From: Rhizobium leucaenae USDA 9039
GTDB taxonomy: Bacteria; Pseudomonadota; Alphaproteobacteria; Rhizobiales; Rhizobiaceae
Direction: 5' to 3'
DNA length: 64,000 nt
NCBI RefSeq assembly: GCF_000426285.1
Contig: NZ_AUFB01000010.1
Coordinates: forward strand, 1 to 64,000
The notes beneath the pieces are model-generated. The model worked only from the letters and a program-made list of their open reading frames with translations, was not told the DNA's origin and ran no database searches. A program made the translations under genes and the position numbers. This document shows, piece by piece, positions 18,942 through 26,920 of this stretch. Every line of letters starts with the position of its first letter. Within the stretch, counting starts at the first letter, position 1.

Positions 18942-20192
18942 ATGTCAGCATTGGATAGTTTACGCTCTTTGTCCCCACAACAACGCAACACCGTCATTGC
19001 CGCCTATCTCGGCTGGACGCTGGATGCTTTCGATTTCTTCATATTGGTCTTCGTTCTCAAACGTATCGCCGAGGAGTTCCATACCGACGTTCCGACCGTC
19101 TCCGTGGCGATCTTCCTGACGCTTGCCATGCGGGCGCTCGGAGCGCTGATCTTCGGGCTTGCCGCCGATCGCTTCGGCCGGCGGGCGACGCTGATGGCGG
19201 ACGTGCTGCTTTATTCGATCTTCGAGTTTCTCACCGGTTTCTCCACCGGTCTGACGATGTTTTTGATCCTGCGGGCGCTCTTCGGCATCGCCATGGGCGG
19301 CGAATGGGGCGTCGGTGCGTCATTGACGATGGAAACCGTGCCGGAGGATTCGCGCGGCATCGTCTCCGGCATTCTGCAGGCCGGCTATCCCTCCGGCTAT
19401 CTGCTGGCGTCGATCGTGTTCTTCCTGCTGTTCCCGATCATCGGCTGGCGCGGCATGTTCATGGTTGGTGCTCTGCCGGCGCTGCTGGTGCTCTATATTC
19501 GCCGCAGCGTGGAGGAATCGCCGGCTTTCCTGCGGCGGCAGGCGACACCGCAGCGGTCGTTCATTACCGTACTGCGCGAGAACATTCCGCTGTTCCTGTG
19601 GGCGGTAGTGCTGATGACCGCATTCAATTTCTTCAGCCACGGCACGCAGGATCTCTATCCAACCTTCCTCGAAGTGCAGCGGCAATATCGCAGCTACACG
19701 GTCGGCGCCATCGCCATCGTCTATAATATCGGTGCGATCATTGGCGGCTTGTTTTTCGGAGCCTTGTCGCAGCGCATCGGCCGGCGGCGAGCAATCGTCA
19801 TTGCATCGGTGCTGACAATTCCGGTCGCGCCGCTATGGGTCTATGCGCCCGGACCGGTGCTGCTCGCCGTCGGCGCCTTCCTGATGCAGTTCTTCGTGCA
19901 GGGCGCCTGGGGCATCGTTCCGGTGCATCTCAACGAACTGTCGCCCGACGAAGTGCGCGGCACGTTCCCCGGTGTCGCCTATCAGCTCGGCAACCTATTC
20001 GCCTCCGGCAATGCAACGATCCAGGCGGGGCTGGCGGCGCGTTGGAACGGCGACTACGCCTTTGCGTTGATGATCGTATTGATCATCGTCGCGGTCGTCG
20101 TGGCGCTGTTTTCCGGTTTCGGTTTCGAGAAGAAGGATATCCGCTTCGGCGGCAAGGGGACCGAGGAACCCCAGAGCGCGATGCCGATCTGA
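18942..20192 (+). CDS. MFS transporter (SHS/carboxylate type)
   Basis: This 416-residue twelve-helix major facilitator belongs to the sialate/lactate:H+ symporter-like branch. The helix-1 motif LGWTLDAFDFFILVFVL carries the conserved DxFD pair. GLAADRFGRRATLM is the loop 2-3 MFS signature, and GGEWGVGASLTMETVP is typical of carboxylate and sugar-acid carriers. The substrate is unknown; monocarboxylates are plausible. Two adjacent ATGs (18939, 18942) follow GGAGG; the second gives a 6-base spacing. The frame extends upstream to 18642 without coding character. Confidence 0.87.
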   Translation: MSALDSLRSLSPQQRNTVIAAYLGWTLDAFDFFILVFVLKRIAEEFHTDVPTVSVAIFLTLAMRALGALIFGLAADRFGRRATLMADVLLYSIFEFLTGFSTGLTMFLILRALFGIAMGGEWGVGASLTMETVPEDSRGIVSGILQAGYPSGYLLASIVFFLLFPIIGWRGMFMVGALPALLVLYIRRSVEESPAFLRRQATPQRSFITVLRENIPLFLWAVVLMTAFNFFSHGTQDLYPTFLEVQRQYRSYTVGAIAIVYNIGAIIGGLFFGALSQRIGRRRAIVIASVLTIPVAPLWVYAPGPVLLAVGAFLMQFFVQGAWGIVPVHLNELSPDEVRGTFPGVAYQLGNLFASGNATIQAGLAARWNGDYAFALMIVLIIVAVVVALFSGFGFEKKDIRFGGKGTEEPQSAMPI

Positions 20193-20246
20193 TCGCCGCG
20201 CCCCGTCGGAGCACGGGCCGGCGGCTCATCGCCGCCGGCCTCCAGT

Positions 20247-20350
20247 CTAGAGCCGTTCAGCGTTTCACGGAATCGCTTTCCCGCTCTATCTCTTTGTTTT
20301 GACGCATTCCGGACGGAAAACCGCTGCGCACTTTTCCTGGAAGTGCTCTA
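20247..20350. repeat. RIME-like intergenic repeat, copy 1
   Basis: This ~104-base mosaic palindrome lies between the MFS gene and the exported-protein gene. Read on the minus strand it starts TAGAGCACTTCCAGGAAAAG and continues through TTTTCCGTCCGGAATGCG to AAACGCTGAACGGCTCTAG. It matches copy 2 at 22486-22589 with roughly ten differences. Its first three bases form the TAG stop codon of the minus-strand gene ending at 20348. It resembles the Rhizobium intergenic mosaic elements; exact family assignment needs a search. Confidence 0.85.
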
Positions 20351-20860
20351 TTTGCCGCAGATCTCGGAAATCTTCGCCTGTGCGAAACCGCGGGCGAGCT
20401 CCTGTATTCCGCCGACGGAGGATATCAGGTCGCCGATCGGTCCGCTGACGCCGACATGCGAATCGGTGATTTTGCAAGCGCCGACATCGACCGTCACCGA
20501 GGCTTCCAACTGCCCCTTGACCGTTGCCTGGACGATACCGTGCGATTTGCAGGCGAGATCGGCACGGGCGTTGATCTGCACGCCGCCGGCTGCGTTGCAG
20601 AGATCGAGCGATTTGACCTCGAATTTCTCCTTGTGATCGAGACCCGGCAGCTTCTTGCAGGGGTCGGCCTCGTTCACCGATTTCTCGATCTGCGGACCGA
20701 ATTTGCTTTGCAGCAGCGACCAACAGGAGCCGGGTGCGGTCTGGGCTTGCGCCGATGCCAGAGGTAGAGGAGAGAGCGGCAGAGCGAAGGCGACGGCCAA
20801 CAATCCCATGCGAAGCGAGGGCAGGAGCGAGGAGGGCAGTGCAGCGGATATCTTGGTCAC
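20348..20860 (-). CDS. Hypothetical exported protein, cysteine-containing
   Basis: This 170-residue protein of unknown function has a long N-terminal segment with a hydrophobic core and an ASAQA cleavage-type site near residue 39, so it is probably periplasmic. The mature part has about six cysteines (GSCWSLL, DPCKKLPG, LDLCNAAG, LACKSHG, VGACKIT, SEICGK), suggesting three disulfides and a small secreted fold. The frame opens with GTG at 20858-20860, preceded by AAGGA at a long spacing; an ATG 17 codons later would still leave a signal peptide. The TAG stop is formed by the first bases of a RIME-like repeat. Confidence 0.72.
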   Translation of the reverse strand: MTKISAALPSSLLPSLRMGLLAVAFALPLSPLPLASAQAQTAPGSCWSLLQSKFGPQIEKSVNEADPCKKLPGLDHKEKFEVKSLDLCNAAGGVQINARADLACKSHGIVQATVKGQLEASVTVDVGACKITDSHVGVSGPIGDLISSVGGIQELARGFAQAKISEICGK

Positions 20861-21075
20861 GGAGGTCGATTCCTTGGCGGATGGGATAAGAGACTATGCG
20901 CGCAGTCTTCCATGTCTCCCGCCGACGGTGCAATCCCCACATTGTTGTGAACGCACGATGCTTCCAGCTACCGCCGATTCGCCCATTTCCATATTCACGT
21001 CACTGCTGCATTCAGGCGCGGCACTCCGCTCTTGAATTTTCGGGGATGGCCGGGCCATGGTGCGAGCGATTCGTT

Positions 21076-21447
21076 ATGCCCAAAGGATTTACCGTGCCCT
21101 CTATTCTCAACCCGGCCGCCGTCTGGCCGGTTATCATGCTGTTTGCCTCCAATGTTTTCATGACTTTCGCCTGGTACGGCCATCTCAAGCACAAGAGCAC
21201 GGCCATCGCGATCGCCGTTCTCGGCAGTTGGGCCATAGCCTTCTTCGAATATTGCCTGGCCGTGCCTGCCAACCGCCTCGGCTCTGACTACTATTCGACC
21301 GCGCAGTTGAAGACGATGCAGGAGGTGATCACGCTGATCGTATTCTCTGGCTTCTCGGTCTTCTGGCTAGGCGAGAATCTGACCTGGGGTCATGCCATCG
21401 GCTTCGTGCTGATTGCAGTCGGTGCCTCCTTCATTTTCCGGGGATGA
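21076..21447 (+). CDS. DMT-superfamily small membrane protein (DUF486)
   Basis: This 123-residue protein has four hydrophobic helices. The blocks NVFMTFAWYGHLKH, FFEYCLAVPANRLG and AQLKTMQEVITL identify the DUF486 family, one-domain relatives of drug/metabolite transporters that probably dimerise. Function is unknown. The ATG at 21076 gives the usual family length; the frame opens further upstream at 20896 but the extra 60 residues lack family similarity. It sits alone between the exported-protein gene (divergent) and the dioxygenase. Confidence 0.87.
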   Translation: MPKGFTVPSILNPAAVWPVIMLFASNVFMTFAWYGHLKHKSTAIAIAVLGSWAIAFFEYCLAVPANRLGSDYYSTAQLKTMQEVITLIVFSGFSVFWLGENLTWGHAIGFVLIAVGASFIFRG

Positions 21448-21552
21448 AGTTGGCATAAGCCGCTAGGCAGCGGGCGCCATTCATCCTATGATTCGTCCGG
21501 CGGTTCGGCCTTCGCGGAACTGCCGGTGAATGGCGTGTTTCGGGAGGATGGG

Positions 21553-22488
21553 ATGTCGGGTTCATTGCGTTCGGTGCTGGATGAAGCGTCGCCCAGGCTG
21601 GCGCCGCTGGAAGCGAACGGCAAGATCCTGTCGATGGCACCGGACCGTTTCGGCTATCTCGAACCCACCGATGCAGCGACCGATATTGCGACGCTGCGCG
21701 AGCAATATCAGGAGCATGGCTATCTCTGGTTCAAGGGATTTCTGAAGCGGCAGGATGTGCTCGATTTCCGCGCCTGGGTGTTCGCGCATCTGATGGACAC
21801 CGGGCTTCTGCAACCCGGCTCGGACCCAGTGATGGGCCTTGCCGCCAAGACGGAAGCCGACAAGTCGCTGGCCGACCGGCGGCTGATGGCACTGGTACGT
21901 TCGGTTACCTATGAGGGCTTCTGCACCCAGCCGCGGCTGGCTTCCTTCATGGACGAATTCCTGCAGGGCATTTCCTATCTGCACAAACGCAAGATCATGC
22001 GCTTCACCCGGCCGAATACCGGCGTTGTCACCCCTGCGCACTATGATCTCGTCTATCTGCGCGGCGGCACGAGCCGCATCGTCACGGCCTGGATTCCGAT
22101 CGGCGACGTTCCCATCGATATGGGCGGCCTCGTCTACCTCGAGGGATCGCACCGGATCGGCGCCGATATGGAGAAGGAGTTCGCGATCAAAAGCGCGGCG
22201 CTCTCGCCGGAGGAACGCATCAGCGCCTTCAACAAGAACATGACCGAGGGCGGCTGGGTTTCGAAAGACCTGCCCGACATGGCGGAGCGCTTCAAGACGC
22301 GCTGGCTCGCTGCCGACTACGAGGCCGGCGATGTCGTGCTGCACAGCCCCTATATGATCCATGCGTCCACGACGAATCGCGATTCGAATGGCCGCCTGCG
22401 CCTGTCGACAGATATCCGCTATCAGAATGTCGAGGATGAAATCGACGCCCGCTGGGGCAATCACTGGAGCTTGGGAGATATGCTTTAG
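21553..22488 (+). CDS. Phytanoyl-CoA dioxygenase (PhyH) family protein
   Basis: This 311-residue Fe(II)/2-oxoglutarate-dependent oxygenase has an H-x-D iron motif at H163-x-D165 (PAHYDLVYL), a likely distal His270 in YMIHASTTN, and a 2-oxoglutarate-binding Arg in GRLRLSTD. The core signature GGLVYLEGSHRIG is typical of the family. The start at 21553 follows GGGAGG; an ATG at 21526 precedes that site. The substrate is unknown. The TAG stop is the first three bases of a RIME-like repeat. Confidence 0.87.
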   Translation: MSGSLRSVLDEASPRLAPLEANGKILSMAPDRFGYLEPTDAATDIATLREQYQEHGYLWFKGFLKRQDVLDFRAWVFAHLMDTGLLQPGSDPVMGLAAKTEADKSLADRRLMALVRSVTYEGFCTQPRLASFMDEFLQGISYLHKRKIMRFTRPNTGVVTPAHYDLVYLRGGTSRIVTAWIPIGDVPIDMGGLVYLEGSHRIGADMEKEFAIKSAALSPEERISAFNKNMTEGGWVSKDLPDMAERFKTRWLAADYEAGDVVLHSPYMIHASTTNRDSNGRLRLSTDIRYQNVEDEIDARWGNHWSLGDML

Positions 22489-22589
22489 AGCACTTCCAGG
22501 AAAAGTGCGAAGCGATTTTCCGTCCGGAATGCGTAAAAACGAAGGGATAGAGCGGGAAAGCGATTCCGCGAAACGCTGAACCGCTCTAA
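22486..22589. repeat. RIME-like intergenic repeat, copy 2
   Basis: This ~104-base element begins TAGAGCACTTCCAGGAAAAG and ends AAACGCTGAACCGCTCTAA. It is nearly identical to copy 1 at 20247-20350 and in the same orientation relative to the gene it follows. Its first TAG is the dioxygenase stop codon. The terminal TAGAGC...GCTCTA bases are complementary, so the element can fold on itself. Confidence 0.85.
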
Positions 22590-22622
22590 AGCTCCTCGCG
22601 ATCTTTCAGGTTCGCTCCCACG

Positions 22623-22691
22623 CTTTAGCTCCTTGTTTTTGCATGTCGTTCTCGCAAAACCGCCGCACACTTTTGCGCGACATGCATTAGA
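22623..22691. repeat. Diverged half-unit of the RIME-like repeat with long hairpin
   Basis: This ~70-base segment parallels the second half of the RIME-like element: CTTTAGCTCCTTGTTTTTGC aligns with CTCTATCTCTTTGTTTTGAC of copy 1, then AAAACCGCCGCACACTTTT with AAAACCGCTGCGCACTTTT. It has its own hairpin, with TGCATGTCG and CGCAAAA pairing with TTTTGCG and CGACATGCA. It lies directly after copy 2, giving a mosaic of two units between the dioxygenase and the first Sel1 gene. Confidence 0.65.
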
Positions 22692-22706
22692 CGCGAGCGC
22701 TCCAGC

Positions 22707-23105
22707 TCAATTCATCTGATCGAGAATGCCCCGTGCCGGCGCATAGCCTTGGGCAGCGGCTTTCCGGAACCAGCCTATCGCCGTGTTGCGGTCTCTGGTG
22801 ACGCCGTCGCCGCGGAGATAAGCGTAGCCGAGATGGAATTGTGCTTTGGGCAGGCCTTGATTGGCGGCCTTGGCAAACCATGCGATAGCCTGGGCGTAGT
22901 CCTGCGGAACGCCTTTTCCGAGCGCATAGAGACTGCCGAGGCCATCCTGCGACGCGGCATCGCCCTTGATTGCCAAAGGCTGCCAATGGGCGAGGGCGCT
23001 GGCATAGTCGCCCCTCTCGTAGGCGGCCTGCCCATCCTCGGCATGGGCCTGGAAGACGATAGAGAGTGCCAGCGCCAGTCCGAAGCCAATCTGTCTGAGC
23101 CGCAT
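22707..23105 (-). CDS. Exported Sel1-repeat protein, short (two repeats)
   Basis: This 132-residue protein starts at the ATG at 23105 after a GGGAGA-type site. Its signal peptide (about 1-22) ends in AHA. The mature part begins with DGQAAYERGDYASALAHWQP, a TPR-like opening unit, followed by two clear 36-residue Sel1 repeats ending near RGILDQMN. Sel1 repeats are helical scaffolds for protein-protein contact. It is the last and shortest of three consecutive minus-strand Sel1 genes and shares its opening unit with the second. Upstream ATGs at 23141 and 23120 would put a charged stretch ahead of the signal. Confidence 0.82.
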   Translation of the reverse strand: MRLRQIGFGLALALSIVFQAHAEDGQAAYERGDYASALAHWQPLAIKGDAASQDGLGSLYALGKGVPQDYAQAIAWFAKAANQGLPKAQFHLGYAYLRGDGVTRDRNTAIGWFRKAAAQGYAPARGILDQMN

Positions 23106-23202
23106 CCGGCGATCTCCCATCCGTGATTCCCGTCGGAGCAAGAGCTAAGCATAGCGGACTGTCGGCGCAAGGCTGACAGCGGCCTTGGTCATTCCGGTCG
23201 TC

Positions 23203-24381
23203 TTAGATCCGGATGGCCTTTTGCTGCTGTGGTCGCTCCTCATCATCGGGCTCATTGTCATCATGGCCCATGGCGTTAGCCTTGCGGAACCATTCGAAGG
23301 ATTTTGCCCAATCTGCCGGCACGCCATCGCCGTCACGATACATGACGCCGAGATTGTAGGCAGCGTCGGCATAGTTCTGCACGGCTGCCTTTTCAAACCA
23401 GTTGACGGCTTGCAGGCCATCCTTGGCGACGCCTTTGCCGTCGCGGTACATTACGCCGAGATTGTATTCGGCTTCTACGTCATTCTGATCCGCCGCCTTG
23501 CGAAACCAGGTAACCGCCTCAGCGTCATCTTCGGCAATTCCGTCGCCATCGGCATACATGGCGCCGAGATTATATTGCGCCTCGGCATCGCCCTGATCGG
23601 CCGCTTTGCGGAACCAGGAAACGGCTTGATTGCCGTCTTTGGGCACACCTTCGCCGTCGCGATACATGACGGCAAGATTGTATTCCGCCTCGATTTTTCC
23701 CTGGTCGGCGGACTTTCTGTACCAGGCTAGAGCCTGGGCATCGTCTCGCGGCACGCCGTCGCCTTCGTCGTACATGATGGCGAGATTGTATTGCGCGTCG
23801 GCATTGCCCTGGTCGGCGGATTTGCGATACCAGGCGACAGCTTCGCTCTTGTCCTGGTTTACACCGTCGCCATTGTCGTACATGACGCCGACATTGAACT
23901 GCGCATCCGCGTCGCCTTGCTTGGCTGCCTTGCTGTACCAGACGAAAGCCTGCGCTCTATCTTGGGCCACCCCTTCGCCGTTGTCGTACATCAAAGCGAG
24001 ATTGTATTGCGCATCGCGATAGCCTTGTTCCGCAGCCTTGCGGTACCAGACGACCGCCTGGGCGTCGTCCGTCGCGACACCTTCACCTTCGTCATACATG
24101 GTGCCGACGTTGAACTGCGCCTCGGCGCTGCCCTGATCGGCCGCCTTGCGATACCAGTTGAGCGCCTGCGTGAGATCCTTCTCGACGCCGTCGCCTTCCT
24201 CGTACATTTCGCCGAGTTTCAGTTGTGCCGTAGCGTCGCCTTGGGTCGCGAGCGGGCGCCAATAGTCCAGCGCCGCCTTGTAGTCGCCCCGGTCGTAGGC
24301 GTCCTGTCCGCGATCGGCATGCGCAACGCCGATGGATGCAAGCGCAAAAAGCAGTCCAATGGCCGCCCTCTTGAAACGCAC
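23203..24381 (-). CDS. Exported Sel1-repeat protein (nine repeats)
   Basis: The GTG at 24379-24381 is the likely start (392 residues). It follows GAGGAG with a 6-base spacer, and the product opens directly with a signal peptide ending in AHA. Upstream ATGs at 24447 and 24411 lack a ribosome site. After a DRGQDAYDRGDYKAALDYWR opening unit come nine 36-residue Sel1 repeats (core A-x-Y-N-L-G-x-MY-x2-G-x-GV, then WYRKAADQG). The C-terminus is acidic and Gln-rich. It is predicted periplasmic. Related proteins in other bacteria act in exopolysaccharide regulation or as scaffolds; the partner here is unknown. Confidence 0.85.
   Translation of the reverse strand: MRFKRAAIGLLFALASIGVAHADRGQDAYDRGDYKAALDYWRPLATQGDATAQLKLGEMYEEGDGVEKDLTQALNWYRKAADQGSAEAQFNVGTMYDEGEGVATDDAQAVVWYRKAAEQGYRDAQYNLALMYDNGEGVAQDRAQAFVWYSKAAKQGDADAQFNVGVMYDNGDGVNQDKSEAVAWYRKSADQGNADAQYNLAIMYDEGDGVPRDDAQALAWYRKSADQGKIEAEYNLAVMYRDGEGVPKDGNQAVSWFRKAADQGDAEAQYNLGAMYADGDGIAEDDAEAVTWFRKAADQNDVEAEYNLGVMYRDGKGVAKDGLQAVNWFEKAAVQNYADAAYNLGVMYRDGDGVPADWAKSFEWFRKANAMGHDDNEPDDEERPQQQKAIRI
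23255..24230. repeat. Tandem ~108-base coding repeats in the nine-repeat Sel1 gene
   Basis: The Sel1 units are encoded by back-to-back ~108-base repeats; the phrases for YNLG-MY and WYRKAADQG recur with silent and replacement differences. Such arrays can gain or lose whole units in frame by recombination, so repeat number may differ between strains. The boundaries are approximate. Confidence 0.7.
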
Positions 24382-24462
24382 GATCTGCTCCTCAGCCTGT
24401 GATCTCTTCATGTGTGAATATTCGCAACGAGCGAAAGCGCTCTGCATGCAGGAGTTATAGGC

Positions 24463-25515
24463 CTACGGCAATAGCGTCGTCAGCACATCGAGAAGAATCC
24501 AGCCCGGTGCTTCGCTCTGGCCATTCGTCTTGATGCGTTCTTCACCCTCCGGGCCAACATCCTTGATCAGACCGCCGCCGTTGTCCGCCATGTAGTTCAC
24601 ACCATATTGCGCTTCCGGCAGGCCCTGATCGGCTGCCTTATGAAACCAATCGGAGGCTTGGTTCGTATCTTTCGCCACGCCATAGCCATTGTAGTACATA
24701 TATCCGAGGCCGTATTGGGCACGGGCGTCGCCTTGCTCGGCGGCCTTGCGGAAGAGGTCGGCCGCCTGGCCGTAGTCTTTGGAAACACCCTCTCCATGGT
24801 AATAGAGGTAAGCAAGGGCGTATTGGCCTTCCGAATTGCCCTGGTCTGCGGATTTGCGATACCAGGCAGCAGCTTCGTTCTTGTCCGGGGCCGTGCCCTG
24901 GCCATTGTCATACATATAGCCGAGCGCATATTGTGCATCACCGCGTCCCTGGTCGGCGGACTTGCGATACCAGGCCAGCGCTATCGTATCGTCTTCGCGG
25001 ACGCCGAGGCCGTGTGAATACATGTAGCCCAGAGCATACTGGGCCTGCGGCTGCCCGAGCGCGGCGGATTTCTGATACCAACCTACCGCCTGCGCGTTAT
25101 CGATATCGAGGCCGCGGCCATTGGCGAGGGAGTAGCCGAGGGCATATTGCGCGTCTGCATTGCCCCGTTCGGCGGCTCTGCGGTACCAGGCATTGGCCTG
25201 TTCCTGGTTCTTGTCGGTGCCGCGGCCGTTGGAATACATGTAGGCAAGGGCGTATTCCGCCTTGGCGTTGCCCTGTGCTGCTGCCTTTCGATACCAGTCG
25301 ACCGCCTGCGCATCGTCGTGCTCAACACCTTGGCCGTTGGCGTAGCGATAGCCGAGGCCATATTGGGCGGCCGGATTGCCGTCTTTTGCGTACTGTACCC
25401 AATATTTCAGCGCGATCGTGGTATCGCCCGGCCCTGGCGCGGGATCATCGGCATAAGCAAAGGGAGCGAGCGAGAGAGCCAGCGCCAATCCAAATGCCAA
25501 GCTGTTGATCTTCAA
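24463..25515 (-). CDS. Exported Sel1-repeat protein (eight repeats)
   Basis: This 350-residue protein has a clear signal peptide (MKINSLAFGLALALSLAPFA, cleaved after AYA near 22). It carries eight 36-residue Sel1 repeats with a distinctive consensus, AQYALGYMY-NG-GV then WYRKSADQG, rich in Tyr and different from the second gene's AQYNLGVMY type. The two long genes are thus related but not recent duplicates. The tail after the last repeat (about 300-350) is unique. It lies upstream of the other Sel1 genes on the same strand with ~80-100 base gaps, consistent with one locus of three scaffold proteins. Confidence 0.85.
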   Translation of the reverse strand: MKINSLAFGLALALSLAPFAYADDPAPGPGDTTIALKYWVQYAKDGNPAAQYGLGYRYANGQGVEHDDAQAVDWYRKAAAQGNAKAEYALAYMYSNGRGTDKNQEQANAWYRRAAERGNADAQYALGYSLANGRGLDIDNAQAVGWYQKSAALGQPQAQYALGYMYSHGLGVREDDTIALAWYRKSADQGRGDAQYALGYMYDNGQGTAPDKNEAAAWYRKSADQGNSEGQYALAYLYYHGEGVSKDYGQAADLFRKAAEQGDARAQYGLGYMYYNGYGVAKDTNQASDWFHKAADQGLPEAQYGVNYMADNGGGLIKDVGPEGEERIKTNGQSEAPGWILLDVLTTLLP

Positions 25516-25703
25516 AAGCGCGCCCTCCCGCTCGCAAGCTAATATCCGGCCGCACTGAACAATGCCGGATGGTTCCGGTCAAGAAATCTACAGCATGGAC
25601 ATGGCAGCCGTTTTACCGACATCGTTCCGGTCGGCGCCTTTGCCGTTCTCATGCGTCGAATGCAGAAAAATACGGGCGTCGTTCGCTGCATGGCTGATTG
25701 CTT

Positions 25704-26294
25704 CTATCCAGGGAGCACATCATACAGCCGAAAGATCCAGCTAATCTGGTAGATCAGTCCGATCGACACGAACACCGCTTGGAAACGGCGATTAGCAGTG
25801 ATAGCGGCAATGATGCAGAGCACGATGTAGACAACATTGCGGGTCGGATACTCCCAGCCGAGCGATCGGAAATAAGTCTCGCCCTTTAGCAACGTGTCGA
25901 TGAGATCGACCGCATAGGTGACGGCGAGCAGGCCGAAAAACCAGTGGCGGCGAGAGATGAAATACTCCTCGAAACCGCCATAATCCTCGATCGAGGGAGG
26001 GTTCAGCAGCACGCAAAGGAAATAGAACAGACAGCAGAAACAGATCAGGAAAAGGTAGACGCCGAAATTGATCTGGGCCACGGACTGCAGCCGGTATTCC
26101 CACCACCAGAAATGGATGATGAACAGGAACATCGATAGCACCCAGCCGAGATGAACCAGATAGACGCGGTTCTTGCCAGGGGCTTGCACGAAACCGGCGA
26201 GGCGCGTCAGGAGCTGGGCAAGAGCAAGGCCGATGACCATGCTCATGACTGTCCTGATATAGACGTAAACCTCGGGCGTTCGTGCAGCCTCCAT
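25704..26294 (-). CDS. Six-helix membrane protein of unknown function
   Basis: This 196-residue protein starts at the ATG at 26294, 4 bases after the thioesterase stop and preceded by GGAGAG; the frame opens earlier at 26342 inside that gene. Six hydrophobic helices are visible, including MSMVIGLALAQLLTRLAGF, WVLSMFLFIIHFWWWEYRL and a Cys/Phe-rich third helix. The second helix contains an aromatic cluster (HFWWWEY). I do not recognise the family. The tight spacing implies co-transcription with the thioesterase; the Sel1 genes downstream are 188 bases away. Confidence 0.72.
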   Translation of the reverse strand: MEAARTPEVYVYIRTVMSMVIGLALAQLLTRLAGFVQAPGKNRVYLVHLGWVLSMFLFIIHFWWWEYRLQSVAQINFGVYLFLICFCCLFYFLCVLLNPPSIEDYGGFEEYFISRRHWFFGLLAVTYAVDLIDTLLKGETYFRSLGWEYPTRNVVYIVLCIIAAITANRRFQAVFVSIGLIYQISWIFRLYDVLPG

Positions 26295-26298
26295 CCCG

Positions 26299-26688
26299 TC
26301 AGCTCTCCGCGGGAACCGGCTTCGGCGCACCGCTCTCGTCAAGCGCCACCATGATGAATGTACCGGCCGTGACCTTCTCCAACTTGGCGTAGCGCGAGCG
26401 GTGGGCCCAAGCTTCGACGATGAGTGTGATCGAGGTCCGGCCGACGCGTTCGATATGGGTATAGACGCTCAACGTGTCGCCGATCTTCACCGGAAGCTCG
26501 AAAGCCATTTCCTTGACCGCGGCGGTGACGACGCGACCACGCGCCCTCTCGGCGGCGCGAATGCCGCTCGCCAAGTCCATCTGCGCCATGACCCAGCCGC
26601 CGAAAATATCGCCAGCCGGATTGGCGTCGGCGGGCATGGCCAGCGTACGCAAGGTCAGTTCGCCTCTTGGCTTGACGCTGTCATTCAT
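26299..26688 (-). CDS. Acyl-CoA thioesterase, hotdog fold (YciA type)
   Basis: This 129-residue single-hotdog protein probably hydrolyses acyl-CoA. The conserved catalytic block ANPAGDIFGGWVMAQMDLAS (22-41) carries the usual Asp and Gly-rich turn, followed by the central helix and RVVTAAVKEMAF. The length and the absence of extra domains match YciA-like short thioesterases. Substrate chain length is not predictable here. It is upstream of, and probably co-transcribed with, the six-helix membrane protein. Confidence 0.88.
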   Translation of the reverse strand: MNDSVKPRGELTLRTLAMPADANPAGDIFGGWVMAQMDLASGIRAAERARGRVVTAAVKEMAFELPVKIGDTLSVYTHIERVGRTSITLIVEAWAHRSRYAKLEKVTAGTFIMVALDESGAPKPVPAES

Positions 26689-26920
26689 TCACTCGCTCCA
26701 ATCGACAAAGGCTTTGATTCCGGCGTTCAGCCTACGCAATCGAGACGCGGTGGGAAAGCCTTCGTCTGTGCTCGACAACAGCTCTTTCGAAATGCTTCAC
26801 GCTTTTTCGGAGGATCCCAATGTCGCACTCTGGCTGGCGGTAAGCATTCATTCACCGTTTTTACTTAAAATTCGTAATAGTTGCCGACCGTGGCTGGGGC
26901 AGCAGGAGCGGATCTAGAGT

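Noticed and set aside
22707..26294. Defence island made of Sel1-repeat proteins and a membrane protein
   Set aside because: All three Sel1 proteins are exported and no nuclease, NTPase or toxin domain is associated, so a phage-defence role has no support here.
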